DNA of 64,000 nt from Paramagnetospirillum magnetotacticum MS-1 (GTDB lineage: Bacteria; Pseudomonadota; Alphaproteobacteria; Rhodospirillales; Magnetospirillaceae), in the NCBI RefSeq assembly GCF_000829825.1, contig NZ_JXSL01000033.1:52388-116387 (forward strand), in the 5' to 3' direction. The notes beneath the pieces are model-generated. The model saw only the letters and a program-made list of their open reading frames with translations, did not search any database and was not told the origin of the DNA. Shown here one piece after another: positions 8,241 to 16,995 of this stretch. A program made the translations under genes and the position numbers. Each line of letters begins with the position of its first letter. Positions within the stretch are counted from its first letter, which is position 1.

Positions 8241-9263
8241 TCAATTGCCCGAGAAGATGCGGACCGCCAGGCGCGGGCGCTTGTTGACGGGCAGGATCGA
8301 GGCCTCGGTCTTCACGTCGATGGCACTGCCGTCCTGTCGGGCAAGCTGACGGGCATACATGGGCAGGCCCATGGTGTTGACCGTCTCGATCAGGTTGGCC
8401 GGAGCGCCATAGGTGACGAAGGTGTCGGTGGTGCCCAGGGGAAACGCAATGCCCTCGCCAGCCGGAACCAGGGTCTCGTTCGAGCCGGTGGCCAGGGTGA
8501 CGGTGGCGTTGTATTCCTCGAACACCATGCCGGCGAAGGGAAAGCGGCGACGCACGTCTTCCCGAAGCGGCTGGGCGCCGGTGGAAGAGAAGTACTGATA
8601 GGCCGATTCCACCTTGGGATGGCTGATCAGCTTGTCAAAGAAGGCGGGGCTGACCAGCGCGGTGACCGAAGTCATGGTCTCGCCCTTGAGTTCCACCTCC
8701 ACAAGGCGCAGCACCTCACGGATCTTGGCCTGCACATTGGTGGCGGCTGTGCCGAGCGCGAAGTCCACCTGCTGACGGACCAGGCCGAATTCGGCGAAGT
8801 AGTCGTAGAGGGTGGAACCCGAGCCATCGCGGACGATGCCGCGAAGCGCGTTGATCTCCATGAACTCGCGGGTCTGAGCATGCTTGGTGCGCATGCGGGT
8901 CAGCTTGCGTTCCATGACGGTGGCCAGGGGATCGGCGGCATCGGCGACGCCAAAGCCTCGCACACCCTGCACATCCTGGGGCGTGATGGAATCGTCGTGC
9001 GGGATCCACGGCACCGTGAAGGACCGCATGCTCCGGGCGTCACGATTGGCGACGGTGGCCGGACCGCCCAGGGGAACGGTGGGCAGCAGGTTGAGGACGC
9101 CTTCAGCCTGCTCGATGATCACCGAGCGCTGGGTGACGCCCTCGAAGCGGAACAGGCCCATCTGGCCCAACCGGGTGTAAAGGTTGGGCAGGATATTGAT
9201 CGCCTGGGTCATCTCGGCCAGCGAGTAGCCGCCCCCGTCGAAGGGATTGATAATTTCGACCAT
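8241..9263 (-). CDS. Major capsid protein (lambda gpE / HK97-fold type)
   Basis: 340 residues, the usual length of gpE-family capsid proteins. The N-terminal part contains FRFEGVTQRSVIIEQAEG and a PWIPHDDSITPQDVQG loop; the C-terminal part contains ALVSPAFFDKLISHPKVE and GTTDTFVTYGAP, all typical of Phage_cap_E proteins. It follows the decoration protein by 14 nt and precedes the head-tail joining gene. It would form the icosahedral shell after cleavage of the scaffold. Confidence 0.93.
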   Translation of the reverse strand: MVEIINPFDGGGYSLAEMTQAINILPNLYTRLGQMGLFRFEGVTQRSVIIEQAEGVLNLLPTVPLGGPATVANRDARSMRSFTVPWIPHDDSITPQDVQGVRGFGVADAADPLATVMERKLTRMRTKHAQTREFMEINALRGIVRDGSGSTLYDYFAEFGLVRQQVDFALGTAATNVQAKIREVLRLVEVELKGETMTSVTALVSPAFFDKLISHPKVESAYQYFSSTGAQPLREDVRRRFPFAGMVFEEYNATVTLATGSNETLVPAGEGIAFPLGTTDTFVTYGAPANLIETVNTMGLPMYARQLARQDGSAIDVKTEASILPVNKRPRLAVRIFSGN

Positions 9264-9277
9264 GGTATCTCCTGGGG

Positions 9278-9667
9278 TCAGGCAGTGACGCGGGCGACGA
9301 GGCCTGCGGTGGCGAGTTGAGAGAATTTGGCGGTCCGTTCCGCCGGAAGGTCGACGGAAGCGTCGAACACCAGCGCGGCCTGGGACAGGATCACCGGACC
9401 ACGGACAGCGACCACGGCCAGCGTGTCGCCACCCGACGCATCGATCGGCTCCAGCAGCACAGCACTGGCAATCTCGGCCCCTTCATCACCGACCACCTGG
9501 GCGGCCGGCGACAGGCAGTAATGGCCGTTGGCGGTGATGCGTCCGAGGACGGAGCCGAGGGCATAGTGGCTGCCCCCCTTCAAGGTGACGACCTCTCGGC
9601 AATAGCTGGCATCGAACTCCAGCTTGAGCAGGTCGCCCAAGGTGGGCTGCATGGTCAGAACAGGCAT
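9278..9667 (-). CDS. Head decoration protein (gpD-like)
   Basis: 129 residues from the ATG at 9,667 (a second ATG at 9,673 overlaps the upstream stop). The pattern EVVTLKGGSHYALGSVLGRI, then ILLEPIDA-type and VAVRGPVIL strands, is that of the HDPD/gpD family, trimers that stabilise the expanded capsid. It lies between the head protease/scaffold gene and the major capsid gene, as in lambda. Confidence 0.88.
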   Translation of the reverse strand: MPVLTMQPTLGDLLKLEFDASYCREVVTLKGGSHYALGSVLGRITANGHYCLSPAAQVVGDEGAEIASAVLLEPIDASGGDTLAVVAVRGPVILSQAALVFDASVDLPAERTAKFSQLATAGLVARVTA

Positions 9668-9669
9668 GG

Positions 9670-10008
9670 TCATTCTCCGTGACGGGAGGCGGCTTCACGG
9701 GCGCGCCGGACGATGGGGCTCTCAGTGACAGGCTTGGCCGCAGGAACAGATGCCGCCACCACCACATCGGCGGCATCCGCGCGGGCAGCCAGTTGTTCCA
9801 GCACCGATCGGCGAAGCGCCTCGGGCTTGATGCCCTTGGCCAGGGCGTCCGTGGCGTCGATGGTCACACCCAGGCGGGCCGCTTGGGCGGCGATGGTGCT
9901 GATCTCGGAATATTCGGCGCGCAGGCGCTGCTCGATGTCAGCTGTGGGCTCGGCGACGGGCTGCTGTGCTGCAGCTATGACGGGGATGTCCCCCGTTTGC
10001 TCGGACAT
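9670..10008 (-). CDS. Nested scaffold protein (Nu3-like), in frame inside the protease gene
   Basis: An internal ATG at 10,008 is preceded, 7 nt upstream, by AAGGAG on the minus strand, better than many gene starts here. From it the frame gives 112 residues beginning MSEQTGDIPVIAAAQQPV, followed by a helical Ala/Glu-rich body (DIEQRLRAEYSEISTIAAQA) and a basic end (SPIVRRAREAASRHGE). This is the composition expected of a capsid scaffold. Independent translation is inferred from the strong ribosome-binding site and from the lambda precedent. Confidence 0.6.
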   Translation of the reverse strand: MSEQTGDIPVIAAAQQPVAEPTADIEQRLRAEYSEISTIAAQAARLGVTIDATDALAKGIKPEALRRSVLEQLAARADAADVVVAASVPAAKPVTESPIVRRAREAASRHGE

Positions 10009-10890
10009 GATGAACTCCTTGGACTTGGACAAGACGGGGAAACGGGTGGAGTTGCGGGCCAGGGTGGCTCCGAGATCGGCCAATGCGACACGCAGGGTGC
10101 CGACCTTGTCGGCCAGGCCCATGGCAACCGCCTGATCACCGCGATAGACATTGGCCTCAGTGGCGCGGATAGCGTCGGGGGCCTTCTTACGGCACTTGGC
10201 CACCAGGTCGATGAAGCGAGTGTAGAGGGCATCGACATCGGCCTGCAGCGTGGCGCGAGCCGTATCCGACAGGGGCTGATGGGAATTGCCATCGACTTTG
10301 GCGGCACCGGCGTGGATGAAGCTCCAGGTCAGTCCGGCCTGGGAATCGGCACCGGATTCGTCCAGATGGACCGCGACCACGCCGACGGAACCAACCTCAC
10401 CGGTCTGGGTGACGTAGAAGCGATCCGCGACACATCCGATGGCATAGGCCGCTGATAAAGCCGCCTCATCGGCCACGGCCCAGATGGGCTTGCCGCATTG
10501 GCTGCGGATCACCTGGATCTGGTCGACCAGATCGAACAAGCCGCCGACCTCGCCGCCAGGAGAATCGATGTCCAGCAGAATGGCCCGTACATTGGGGTCG
10601 GTGGCCGCAGCCTCGATGTCTTCACCGATGTCGGAATACGAGCTGAGGCCGCTGGCCGCGCCCAGATAGCTGGATCGGTTCACCAAGGAGCCCATCACCG
10701 GAATGATGGCAATGCCGTCGGGGGTCACCTGGGTATCGGGTGCCTCGATTGGATCTTCATCGCCCATTGGAAAGGCCATGCGCCCGGCCAGCCGAGGTGC
10801 CAATACGCCCAGGATCACGTCCAATTTGGCGCGGGCGATCATCAGTGGCGTCCCGTAGAGACGGGCCGCCACATGGGGAAGGTCTGTCAT
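9670..10890 (-). CDS. S49-family head maturation protease (gpC-like)
   Basis: 406 residues. Residues about 55-260 form an SppA/ClpP-fold serine protease: AILLDIDSPGGEVGG near 105, a Ser in EAALSAAYAIG (S146) and a Lys in AGAAKVDGN (K198) that suit the Ser-Lys dyad, and TGEVGSVGVV between them. The last 112 residues are alanine- and glutamate-rich and look like a scaffold; they have their own start signal (see 9,670-10,008). This is the lambda C/Nu3 plan, in which protease and scaffold share a C-terminus. The ATG at 10,890 lies 50 bp from the divergent HigBA module. Confidence 0.9.
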   Translation of the reverse strand: MTDLPHVAARLYGTPLMIARAKLDVILGVLAPRLAGRMAFPMGDEDPIEAPDTQVTPDGIAIIPVMGSLVNRSSYLGAASGLSSYSDIGEDIEAAATDPNVRAILLDIDSPGGEVGGLFDLVDQIQVIRSQCGKPIWAVADEAALSAAYAIGCVADRFYVTQTGEVGSVGVVAVHLDESGADSQAGLTWSFIHAGAAKVDGNSHQPLSDTARATLQADVDALYTRFIDLVAKCRKKAPDAIRATEANVYRGDQAVAMGLADKVGTLRVALADLGATLARNSTRFPVLSKSKEFIMSEQTGDIPVIAAAQQPVAEPTADIEQRLRAEYSEISTIAAQAARLGVTIDATDALAKGIKPEALRRSVLEQLAARADAADVVVAASVPAAKPVTESPIVRRAREAASRHGE

Positions 10891-10909
10891 CTTGAGTGCT
10901 ATCGCCTTG

Positions 10910-10933
10910 CGTTAGCTAACGGCATTCGTTAGC
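10910..10933. promoter_or_regulatory. Palindromic operator upstream of higB
   Basis: A perfect 12-bp palindrome CGTTAGCTAACG (10,910-10,921) is followed by a further half-site CGTTAGC (10,927-10,933), 7 bp before the toxin ATG at 10,941. HigA-type antitoxins bind such sites to repress their operon; that is inferred here. Confidence 0.5.
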
Positions 10934-10940
10934 ATTGGGT

Positions 10941-11222
10941 ATGATCAAGTCGTTCAAGAATCTGGCGGCTGAAGCCGCGTGGCAGCGACGGTTCGTCAAA
11001 GGCGTGCCGAATGACATCCTGAAGGTCGCCAACCGCAAGCTGACGCAGATCCACAACGCCAGGGATCTGAGTGATTTGAGGGCACCGCCCGGCAACCGGT
11101 TGGAAGCCTTATCTGGTGACCGCCAAGGCCAGCACAGCGTTCGGATCAATGACCAGTGGCGGGTCTGTTTCGAATGGCGTGACGGCGATGCCTACGATGT
11201 CGAGATTGTGGATTACCATTGA
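10941..11222 (+). CDS. higB: HigB/RelE-family toxin
   Basis: 93 residues from the ATG at 10,941. HigB toxins are ribosome-dependent mRNA endonucleases. The sequence has the family pattern: LRAPPGNRLEALSGDRQGQHSVRINDQWRV-type core with the terminal FEWRDGDAYDVEIVDYH that is characteristic of HigB C-termini. It is followed 10 nt later by its HigA partner. The pair runs against the head genes, between the portal and protease genes. Confidence 0.9.
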   Translation: MIKSFKNLAAEAAWQRRFVKGVPNDILKVANRKLTQIHNARDLSDLRAPPGNRLEALSGDRQGQHSVRINDQWRVCFEWRDGDAYDVEIVDYH

Positions 11223-11232
11223 GGAGACCGTC

Positions 11233-11526
11233 ATGGCGGACTTTGCCCCCACCCATCCTGGCGAGGTACTGCGCGAGGATTTCCTGAAGCCCTTGGGCAT
11301 GAGCCAGTATGCCCTGGCCAAGGCAATCGGCGTGCCGCAGATGCGGATCAGCGACATCATCAATGGTCGTCGTGGGATCACCCCAGACTCAGCTCTGCGG
11401 CTGGCCCGTTACTTTGGAACCTCCGCAGAATTTTGGATTGGGATGCAGGCCACGTTTGATCTTGAGACCGCGCGGGACCAGATCGGCGCTGAAATCGATA
11501 GCCAGGTTCATCCGAGAGCAGCCTGA
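11233..11526 (+). CDS. higA: HigA-family antitoxin
   Basis: 97 residues from the ATG at 11,233, which has GAGGAG upstream. The N-terminal PTHPGEVLREDFLKPLGMSQ and the helix-turn-helix YALAKAIGVPQMRISDIING, followed by FGTSAEFWIGMQ, are the hallmark of HigA/VapI antitoxins. It binds HigB and represses the operon at the palindrome at 10,910. The last 19 bp overlap the end of the convergent portal gene. Confidence 0.92.
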   Translation: MADFAPTHPGEVLREDFLKPLGMSQYALAKAIGVPQMRISDIINGRRGITPDSALRLARYFGTSAEFWIGMQATFDLETARDQIGAEIDSQVHPRAA

Positions 11527-12965
11527 TTCTCACCCTGGGTAGCCGGCATGGGCGGCGGGCTGCCAAACACCAGTCCCAGAGACTTTTCTCGGGCCTTGTC
11601 GGCAGCGATTTCTGCATCCACCTGTTCGGCGTCGAAACCGCGCTCGGCCAGGGCCTGAGTGCGGCTCTTGAGGCCAGCGTCGATCTGCTCAATCTCGGCC
11701 CGGGCGTCCTTCATGGGATCAACCCAATCCCACTTGGGCGGCAGCCAGGAACAGGCTTGAGCGATGGCTCGGCTCTTCTCGTAGCCGGGAATGACCAGGG
11801 CGCTCGACATGACGGCCATATCCATCCACCGCTGCCAGACGGCCCGGCATAGCTGGTGAACCATGACAGCATGCTGCCAGGCTTCGATCCTGCGACGGAA
11901 TTCCAGCAACGCGAGGCGCGAGTTGGAGTAGTTGGCCTTCAGCATGTCGTTGGACAAATAGGCGTAGGGCACACCCAGCGCAGCCGAGATCTGCAGCAAG
12001 GTTCGATACTGGAAGGCCTCGTAAGAGCCACCCACATCGGCCGGTGCCGAGGTCTGGATCTGCTCGCCCGGTTCCAGCATGACCACTTGGCCGGGCTGGA
12101 CATCCATCAGCCGATCGCCAGAGCCATTGTCCTCAGCGATATCGAAGGGCTCGCCCGGCGACGGCGTGGTGACGAACAGCGCGTACATGGCCGCCACCTT
12201 CTTGCGGTCCAGTTCAGCGTCGTCGTACTGATCAAGCAGGAACAGTTTCACGATCGCCGGGGCGAAGCGCGACACGCCTCGCAACTGGCCGGCGTCGACC
12301 GGATCGATCACATGGATGATGTCTTCCGCCGGCACCCGGGTCAGTTCACCGGCCATGCCGGGATCGGTCAGATCGCCGGGGTGACGACGCAGGAACCAGT
12401 AGGCCACTCGCCGGCCGATGGCGTCGAACTCGATACCCTGGCGGATGACATTGCCGCCGGGCAGGTCCTCGTTGCGGTTCAGCGGCAGCATTTCGGACGG
12501 CAGCATCTGAAGCTGCAGCGGCACCGCCAGCCCATCCTCAGGTCGGCGGGGGCGAAAGCGGAAGAACACCTCGCCCGCGATAAACACCTCCCTGGCAGCC
12601 CGACGCTGCTGGCCATAGAAGTCTGTCAGACCCTCGGCGTCACTGTCATCGGTCCAGGCCAGCCAGAGTTTCTGGACGGCGGCTTTTTGCTTGGGATCTC
12701 CAATCAGCGAGGACGGCTTGATGCCAGCGCCGACCACATTGCCGGCCCAGCTCTCGATGGCATTGGCGGCATAGCCGTTGTTGCGGACCAGATAGCGGGC
12801 CCGCGCGGTAATGTCCGGCCCGGCCGCCGCGATCAGGGTATTGAGATGGGCGCGGGTTGCCTGAAAGCTCTTGAGGCGGCGATTGCCCTGGCCGGCCTCG
12901 AACCCGCCGCCAAACCACGAGCCACCGATCCAGGCACCGAGCCTCCGACGAACGCTGCCCAGCAT
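11508..12965 (-). CDS. Phage portal protein (lambda family)
   Basis: 485 residues, typical of lambda gpB-family portals, which form the dodecameric DNA entry channel. Recognisable segments are ARYLVRNNGYAANAIESWAG, FRPRRPEDGLAVPLQLQM, HVIDPVDAGQLRGVSRFAP and LDQYDDAELDRKKVAAMYA. The ATG at 12,965 is preferred over a GTG at 12,971 because AAGGGG lies at good spacing. It overlaps nothing upstream and follows the joining-protein stop (12,968) closely. Confidence 0.93.
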   Translation of the reverse strand: MLGSVRRRLGAWIGGSWFGGGFEAGQGNRRLKSFQATRAHLNTLIAAAGPDITARARYLVRNNGYAANAIESWAGNVVGAGIKPSSLIGDPKQKAAVQKLWLAWTDDSDAEGLTDFYGQQRRAAREVFIAGEVFFRFRPRRPEDGLAVPLQLQMLPSEMLPLNRNEDLPGGNVIRQGIEFDAIGRRVAYWFLRRHPGDLTDPGMAGELTRVPAEDIIHVIDPVDAGQLRGVSRFAPAIVKLFLLDQYDDAELDRKKVAAMYALFVTTPSPGEPFDIAEDNGSGDRLMDVQPGQVVMLEPGEQIQTSAPADVGGSYEAFQYRTLLQISAALGVPYAYLSNDMLKANYSNSRLALLEFRRRIEAWQHAVMVHQLCRAVWQRWMDMAVMSSALVIPGYEKSRAIAQACSWLPPKWDWVDPMKDARAEIEQIDAGLKSRTQALAERGFDAEQVDAEIAADKAREKSLGLVFGSPPPMPATQGENQAALG

Positions 12966-12967
12966 GG

Positions 12968-13177
12968 TCACAGCCCCTTGCTGGCGACGGTCAGCACCCT
13001 GCGACGAGGCGCTCGGTTCTCGGCCTGGGCGATGCGACGGTCGAGGTCGTTGAGGACCTTGTCGGCCTGGGTCAGGTCGTAATGGACAGAGCGATCCCCA
13101 ACCGTAACCCTACTGACCAGCGCGTTGCGCCGAGCCAGCACCCGTTCGCGCTCGGCTTTCAGTTCGTCGATGGTCAT
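12968..13177 (-). CDS. gpW-like head-tail joining protein
   Basis: 69 residues: a helical start (MTIDELKAERERVLARRNAL), a short beta hairpin (VGDRSVHYDLT) and a second helix ending in a basic tail (RAPRRRVLTVASKGL). Size, layout and position between terminase and portal match gpW-family proteins, which fill the head-tail connector after packaging. Confidence 0.8.
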   Translation of the reverse strand: MTIDELKAERERVLARRNALVSRVTVGDRSVHYDLTQADKVLNDLDRRIAQAENRAPRRRVLTVASKGL

Positions 13178-13295
13178 GGATCATCCCCGCGAGCAGCAAG
13201 GCTGCGCATTTCAGAGAATATTTGATGTGCGCGATTGATGCCGGCACGGGTCGCCGGATACCGTATGGCAACGAAAGAATTCAAAGAGGCGCCAC

Positions 13296-13913
13296 ATGAT
13301 CGAACCGATCGCCCGGATCCGGATCGAACTTCAAGACATCGAGCCCAAAATCTGGCGCCGGGTGGATGTCCCTTTATCGACCAGCTTGATGGGTCTGCAC
13401 GACATCATCCAAGTGGCCATGGGCTGGCAGGACGAGCACCTGTTTGATTTCCGGGTTGGGGACAAGATTTACAGCGAGCCCTATCCCGACGACGACATGT
13501 ACGAGCGCAAGACCTACAACGCCAAAAGCATACGCCTCAAGACGCTGGTCGAGCGCGGTGTGGGGCAGTTCCTCTACACCTACGATTTCGGTGACAACTG
13601 GCAGCACGACATCGTCATTGAAGGCGTGCGAGACGGCGAGGCCGAGATCGACTACCCCGTATTCGTCGATGGCGCCAGGCGGTGTCCCCCCGATGATGTT
13701 GGAGGGGCTCCCGGCTTCATGGACTTTCTCGAAGCGATGCTCAATCCCACCCATGAGGAACATCGCCGGATGATCGAATGGTACGGGAAGTCCTTTGACC
13801 CCCTAGACATCAACGAGGCCCATGTCCGGCGGGTCCTGTCCTGGTTTGCCGACCGGCGCCGTGGGCCGTTAGCCAGCCATCGCAATGGCCGCCGCAAGAA
13901 GGCGATCAATTAA
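13296..13913 (+). CDS. pRiA4b ORF-3-like protein
   Basis: 205 residues, starting at the ATG at 13,296 with GAGG upstream. The family signature is clear: RIELQDIEPKIWRRVDVP near the start, LHDIIQVAMGWQDEHLFDF, then YTYDFGDNWQHDIVIEG. The family is named after a gene of plasmid pRiA4b and is common on plasmids and phages; its function is not known to me. It runs opposite to the late genes, between the terminase and joining-protein genes, and its stop overlaps the terminase stop by 4 nt, so it is a cargo gene rather than a structural one. Confidence 0.85.
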   Translation: MIEPIARIRIELQDIEPKIWRRVDVPLSTSLMGLHDIIQVAMGWQDEHLFDFRVGDKIYSEPYPDDDMYERKTYNAKSIRLKTLVERGVGQFLYTYDFGDNWQHDIVIEGVRDGEAEIDYPVFVDGARRCPPDDVGGAPGFMDFLEAMLNPTHEEHRRMIEWYGKSFDPLDINEAHVRRVLSWFADRRRGPLASHRNGRRKKAIN

Positions 13914-15904
13914 CCCATATAGCTGGATTGGAACACCCGCCGAGGGCGGCTATTGGCCCGCCGGATATGTCCGGCTTCCGGTTCATCAGTGGCCATGGCG
14001 TCCTTATCTGCCGCGGCGGCGATCTGGGCCTCCAGATCCAGCCATTTGGAATCCGGCCAGCGATCAGCACCGACGATCCAGGCGGCAGCGCGGGCATAGA
14101 CCCGGCAATCCAGCGCCTCATTGCGCTCGCGCATCTTTTGCCATTCGAGCTTGGTGAAGCCGCGGCGGGTCTTCACCGTCACCAACTGCTCGGCCACGAA
14201 TTGCTTGCACCACTCGGAATCCGCCCACGATGGCAGATGTACCGTTCCGGCCGGGTAATGGACTCCCTCGGCGAGGTCCTCATCGGTCGGCCTTTCCAGC
14301 CTAAGGAAGCGGTAGGTCTCGGACTTGAAGGTGGACACCGCCACCGTCCACAGCCTGGCGCCGCGGCGGATTTTCTTGCCGCCCTCGGTGGCGTCCACGA
14401 AGGTTGGCCCCGACACCGGACTTGAGCGATTGAAGCCTTCGGCTCCCTTGATGGCGGAGACCTGGGTGATGCCGATCTTGCGGCTCCAGGTATAGACCGC
14501 CGAGGTTTCATAGCCGGTGTCGATGGCCAACCGCGCGATGCGCAAGGCGGCCCCATTGGCGTGCTTCCAGGTCTTTGCCAGGACGGATTCCAGACTTGCC
14601 CAAGTCTCGGCCTTCTCCGGGCCACCGTCGATGACGATGTGGTCGACCAGCCAGCTTTCCAGCCCACGGCCCCAGGCCCAGACATCGATCTCGATGCGGT
14701 CCTTCTGGACGTCAGCACCAGCAGTCAGGAACAGCCCGCCTGCGGGGACGGTGCCATTGGCCCAGGTCTCGCGGCGCTCATACAGACGCTGCCAATCGGG
14801 AGCCTCGCCAGTCTCGACCCAGGTTTCGCCCAGAACGGTGTTGCGAAACACCCTGAGTGCATCATCGGACCCCTGGGCTGCCTCCCACATGCGGGCGATG
14901 GTTTCCCAGGATTGCCAGCCGGGTGGCGAATAAAGCGCCGAGATGTGGAAGCCGACCGTGCCGGGATCCGCAGCCTCGGTGGTGCTGCGCCATTCTCCGG
15001 CCGCCAGCATGGTGGCCTTGGCGGGTTCAAAGATCGGCTTCTCACAGTCCTCACAGAGGTAATGGACGCTGGCCGGTTGGCCTTTCTCCCATTTGAGCCG
15101 TTCGAACTTCAGCCACTGCATGGCCTCACAATGGGGGCATGGCACGAAGAAGCGACGTTGGTCGCTGGTCTCGTATTCCCGCTCGATCCGGGACAGGCCC
15201 CTGATGGTCGGGGTCGATACCAGAAATGCCTTGGCTCGGTGGGCAAAGGTGGCCATGCGGGCACAGGCCAGCGCCACCGGATCACCTTCCTCATCGGCCG
15301 AAGCCGGATAGGCATCCACCTCGTCGAGGAACAGGTAGCGAGCCGGCATGGAGCGCAGGCCCACCGCGCTGTTGGCGCCGGTCATCACCAGTACGCCGCC
15401 GGGGAAATCCTTGGACAGCATGGTATTGCCGGCGTCGCGCGACCGGGCCGGTTTGACCAGATTGCGAAGCGCCGGGCTTTCGTCGATCAGGGTGTCGATA
15501 CGTTGGCGCGAGTTGCGCTTGGCCATCTCCACAGTGGGCTGGACCGCCAGGACCGGGCCGGGGGCGTGGTGGATGATGAAGCCGAGGAAGTTGTTGCCGG
15601 CCTCGGTGGCTCCCACCTGGGCGCCCTTCATGAACACCACTCGCCGACAGGGATGGGACGGCGACAGGCAATCCATGATCTCGCGCAGGTAGGGCGTCCG
15701 ACTGGTGCGATAGCGGCCAGGCTCCGCCGAGGCCCGGCTGGACAAGATTCTGTGCCGATCCGACCATTCTGAAACGGTCATCGCCGGATCGGGCCGCAGG
15801 CCGTCGCTCCAGGCGGTCAGGAGTTCCTCGGCCCCGTCGAAGCTGATCAGGTCACCGGAATTCAGGCCGGATGTCGGAGAGTTCGGCGAGATGGGCTCGG
15901 ACAT
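13910..15904 (-). CDS. Terminase large subunit (GpA family)
   Basis: 664 residues, the packaging motor and nuclease. Walker A-like MKGAQVGATEA near residue 90, Walker B YLFLDEVDAYP near 188 and a zinc-type pair CPHC (about 254) and CEDC (about 283) are in the order seen in GpA terminases. The C-terminal half carries the nuclease region (LTAGADVQKDRIEIDVWAWG, with acidic residues). It overlaps the small-subunit gene by 53 nt. Confidence 0.95.
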   Translation of the reverse strand: MSEPISPNSPTSGLNSGDLISFDGAEELLTAWSDGLRPDPAMTVSEWSDRHRILSSRASAEPGRYRTSRTPYLREIMDCLSPSHPCRRVVFMKGAQVGATEAGNNFLGFIIHHAPGPVLAVQPTVEMAKRNSRQRIDTLIDESPALRNLVKPARSRDAGNTMLSKDFPGGVLVMTGANSAVGLRSMPARYLFLDEVDAYPASADEEGDPVALACARMATFAHRAKAFLVSTPTIRGLSRIEREYETSDQRRFFVPCPHCEAMQWLKFERLKWEKGQPASVHYLCEDCEKPIFEPAKATMLAAGEWRSTTEAADPGTVGFHISALYSPPGWQSWETIARMWEAAQGSDDALRVFRNTVLGETWVETGEAPDWQRLYERRETWANGTVPAGGLFLTAGADVQKDRIEIDVWAWGRGLESWLVDHIVIDGGPEKAETWASLESVLAKTWKHANGAALRIARLAIDTGYETSAVYTWSRKIGITQVSAIKGAEGFNRSSPVSGPTFVDATEGGKKIRRGARLWTVAVSTFKSETYRFLRLERPTDEDLAEGVHYPAGTVHLPSWADSEWCKQFVAEQLVTVKTRRGFTKLEWQKMRERNEALDCRVYARAAAWIVGADRWPDSKWLDLEAQIAAAADKDAMATDEPEAGHIRRANSRPRRVFQSSYMG

Positions 15905-16385
15905 GGGCTTCCAACAGCGTCTGCATGGTGTGGGGCTCGATGCCCGCCTCCACCGCCATCTGTGCGGCCACCCGCGCCGGCCAGGTCACCCAGGAATCCC
16001 TTTCCTGACGGGCCAATTTGAACACCAGGGCCAGGGCCTTGGAGCGATCGACCACCTCATCTTTGAGTTTGGCAACCTGGATCCTGGCGCGCTGGGCCTT
16101 GGCCACCTCGTGCATGGTGCGCGCCTGGGTGAAACTGGCCGCGGGCGGCGTGTCGTTCACCTTGGGCGGTGCAGTATCCAGCTTCTTGGTGGCGGGTGAT
16201 GTCGGGGGCCTTGGGGCCTGAGGCCGCTTGGCCGGATCGGTCTGAGCATCCCAGGCCGCATCGGCCTTGATGGGGTCAATGGTGCCGTCGGCTTCCTGCG
16301 GGATCCGGCCGGAACGGGCGGCCTTCATCACCGCCACATGGCTCACGCCGCGATGGCGCGCATAAGCGCGAACCGATAAGCCCAT
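15852..16385 (-). CDS. Terminase small subunit
   Basis: 177 residues. The N-terminal 30 residues (LSVRAYARHRGVSHVAVMKA) form a helix-turn-helix of the Nu1 kind that would recognise the packaging site. A proline-rich linker (about 50-80) leads to a helical C-terminal part (AKAQRARIQVAKLKDEVVD) that would contact the large subunit. It overlaps the large-subunit gene and is the first gene of the late block, with its start 100 bp from the divergent DUF3489-like gene. Confidence 0.82.
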   Translation of the reverse strand: MGLSVRAYARHRGVSHVAVMKAARSGRIPQEADGTIDPIKADAAWDAQTDPAKRPQAPRPPTSPATKKLDTAPPKVNDTPPAASFTQARTMHEVAKAQRARIQVAKLKDEVVDRSKALALVFKLARQERDSWVTWPARVAAQMAVEAGIEPHTMQTLLEAHVRAHLAELSDIRPEFR

Positions 16386-16485
16386 GATCGAAAGCCTGCC
16401 AAATACGCAATGAAATCATCTGGTTATTGAGTTGATGGTGTGGGCGCCGAGAGCGATGGATGGGTCACCAACCAAGGAGACCATC

Positions 16486-16995
16486 ATGACCCAGCTTTCC
16501 GACACTCAAGCCGTTATCCTGTCTGCCGCCTGCGCCCGCGAGGGCGGATTGGTTCTGCCTCTCACCACCTCCCTGACCGGTGGCGCCGTCAGCACGGTGC
16601 TCAGCAGCCTGCTCAAGAAGGGATTGATTGAACCCACTGTCGCTGAGGGCGGGGCGCCGATTTGGCAGGAGGGCGAAGACGGCACTCCCCTGACCCTTCG
16701 AGCCACCCCGGCGGCCTATGCCGCGCTCGGGATCGAAACCGAGATAATCGAGGCGGCGGCGCCCACTTCCCCTCGTCGCCGCCGTGACGGCAGCAAGCAG
16801 GAGATGCTGATTTCCATGCTGAAGCGCCCCGAGGGAGCCAGCATCGACGAGATCTGCGACGGATTTGGCTGGCAGCCCCATACGGTGCGGGGCGCCATTG
16901 CCGGGGCGCTGAAAAAGAAGCTGGGCCTCAATGTGATCAGTGAGAAGGTCGAGGGGCGCGGTCGGGTCTACCGGCTCGATGAACCGGCGGAGTGA
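16486..16995 (+). CDS. DUF3489-like protein
   Basis: 169 residues from the ATG at 16,486, with AAGGAG 6 nt upstream. The start (MTQLSDTQAVILSAACARE) and the C-terminal winged-helix-like segment (SKQEMLISMLKRPEGASIDE, then WQPHTVRGAIAGALKKKLGL) are typical of DUF3489, a family common in alphaproteobacterial mobile elements. Two tandem winged helices would suit DNA binding, but the role is unknown. It is oriented against both neighbours. Confidence 0.82.
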   Translation: MTQLSDTQAVILSAACAREGGLVLPLTTSLTGGAVSTVLSSLLKKGLIEPTVAEGGAPIWQEGEDGTPLTLRATPAAYAALGIETEIIEAAAPTSPRRRRDGSKQEMLISMLKRPEGASIDEICDGFGWQPHTVRGAIAGALKKKLGLNVISEKVEGRGRVYRLDEPAE

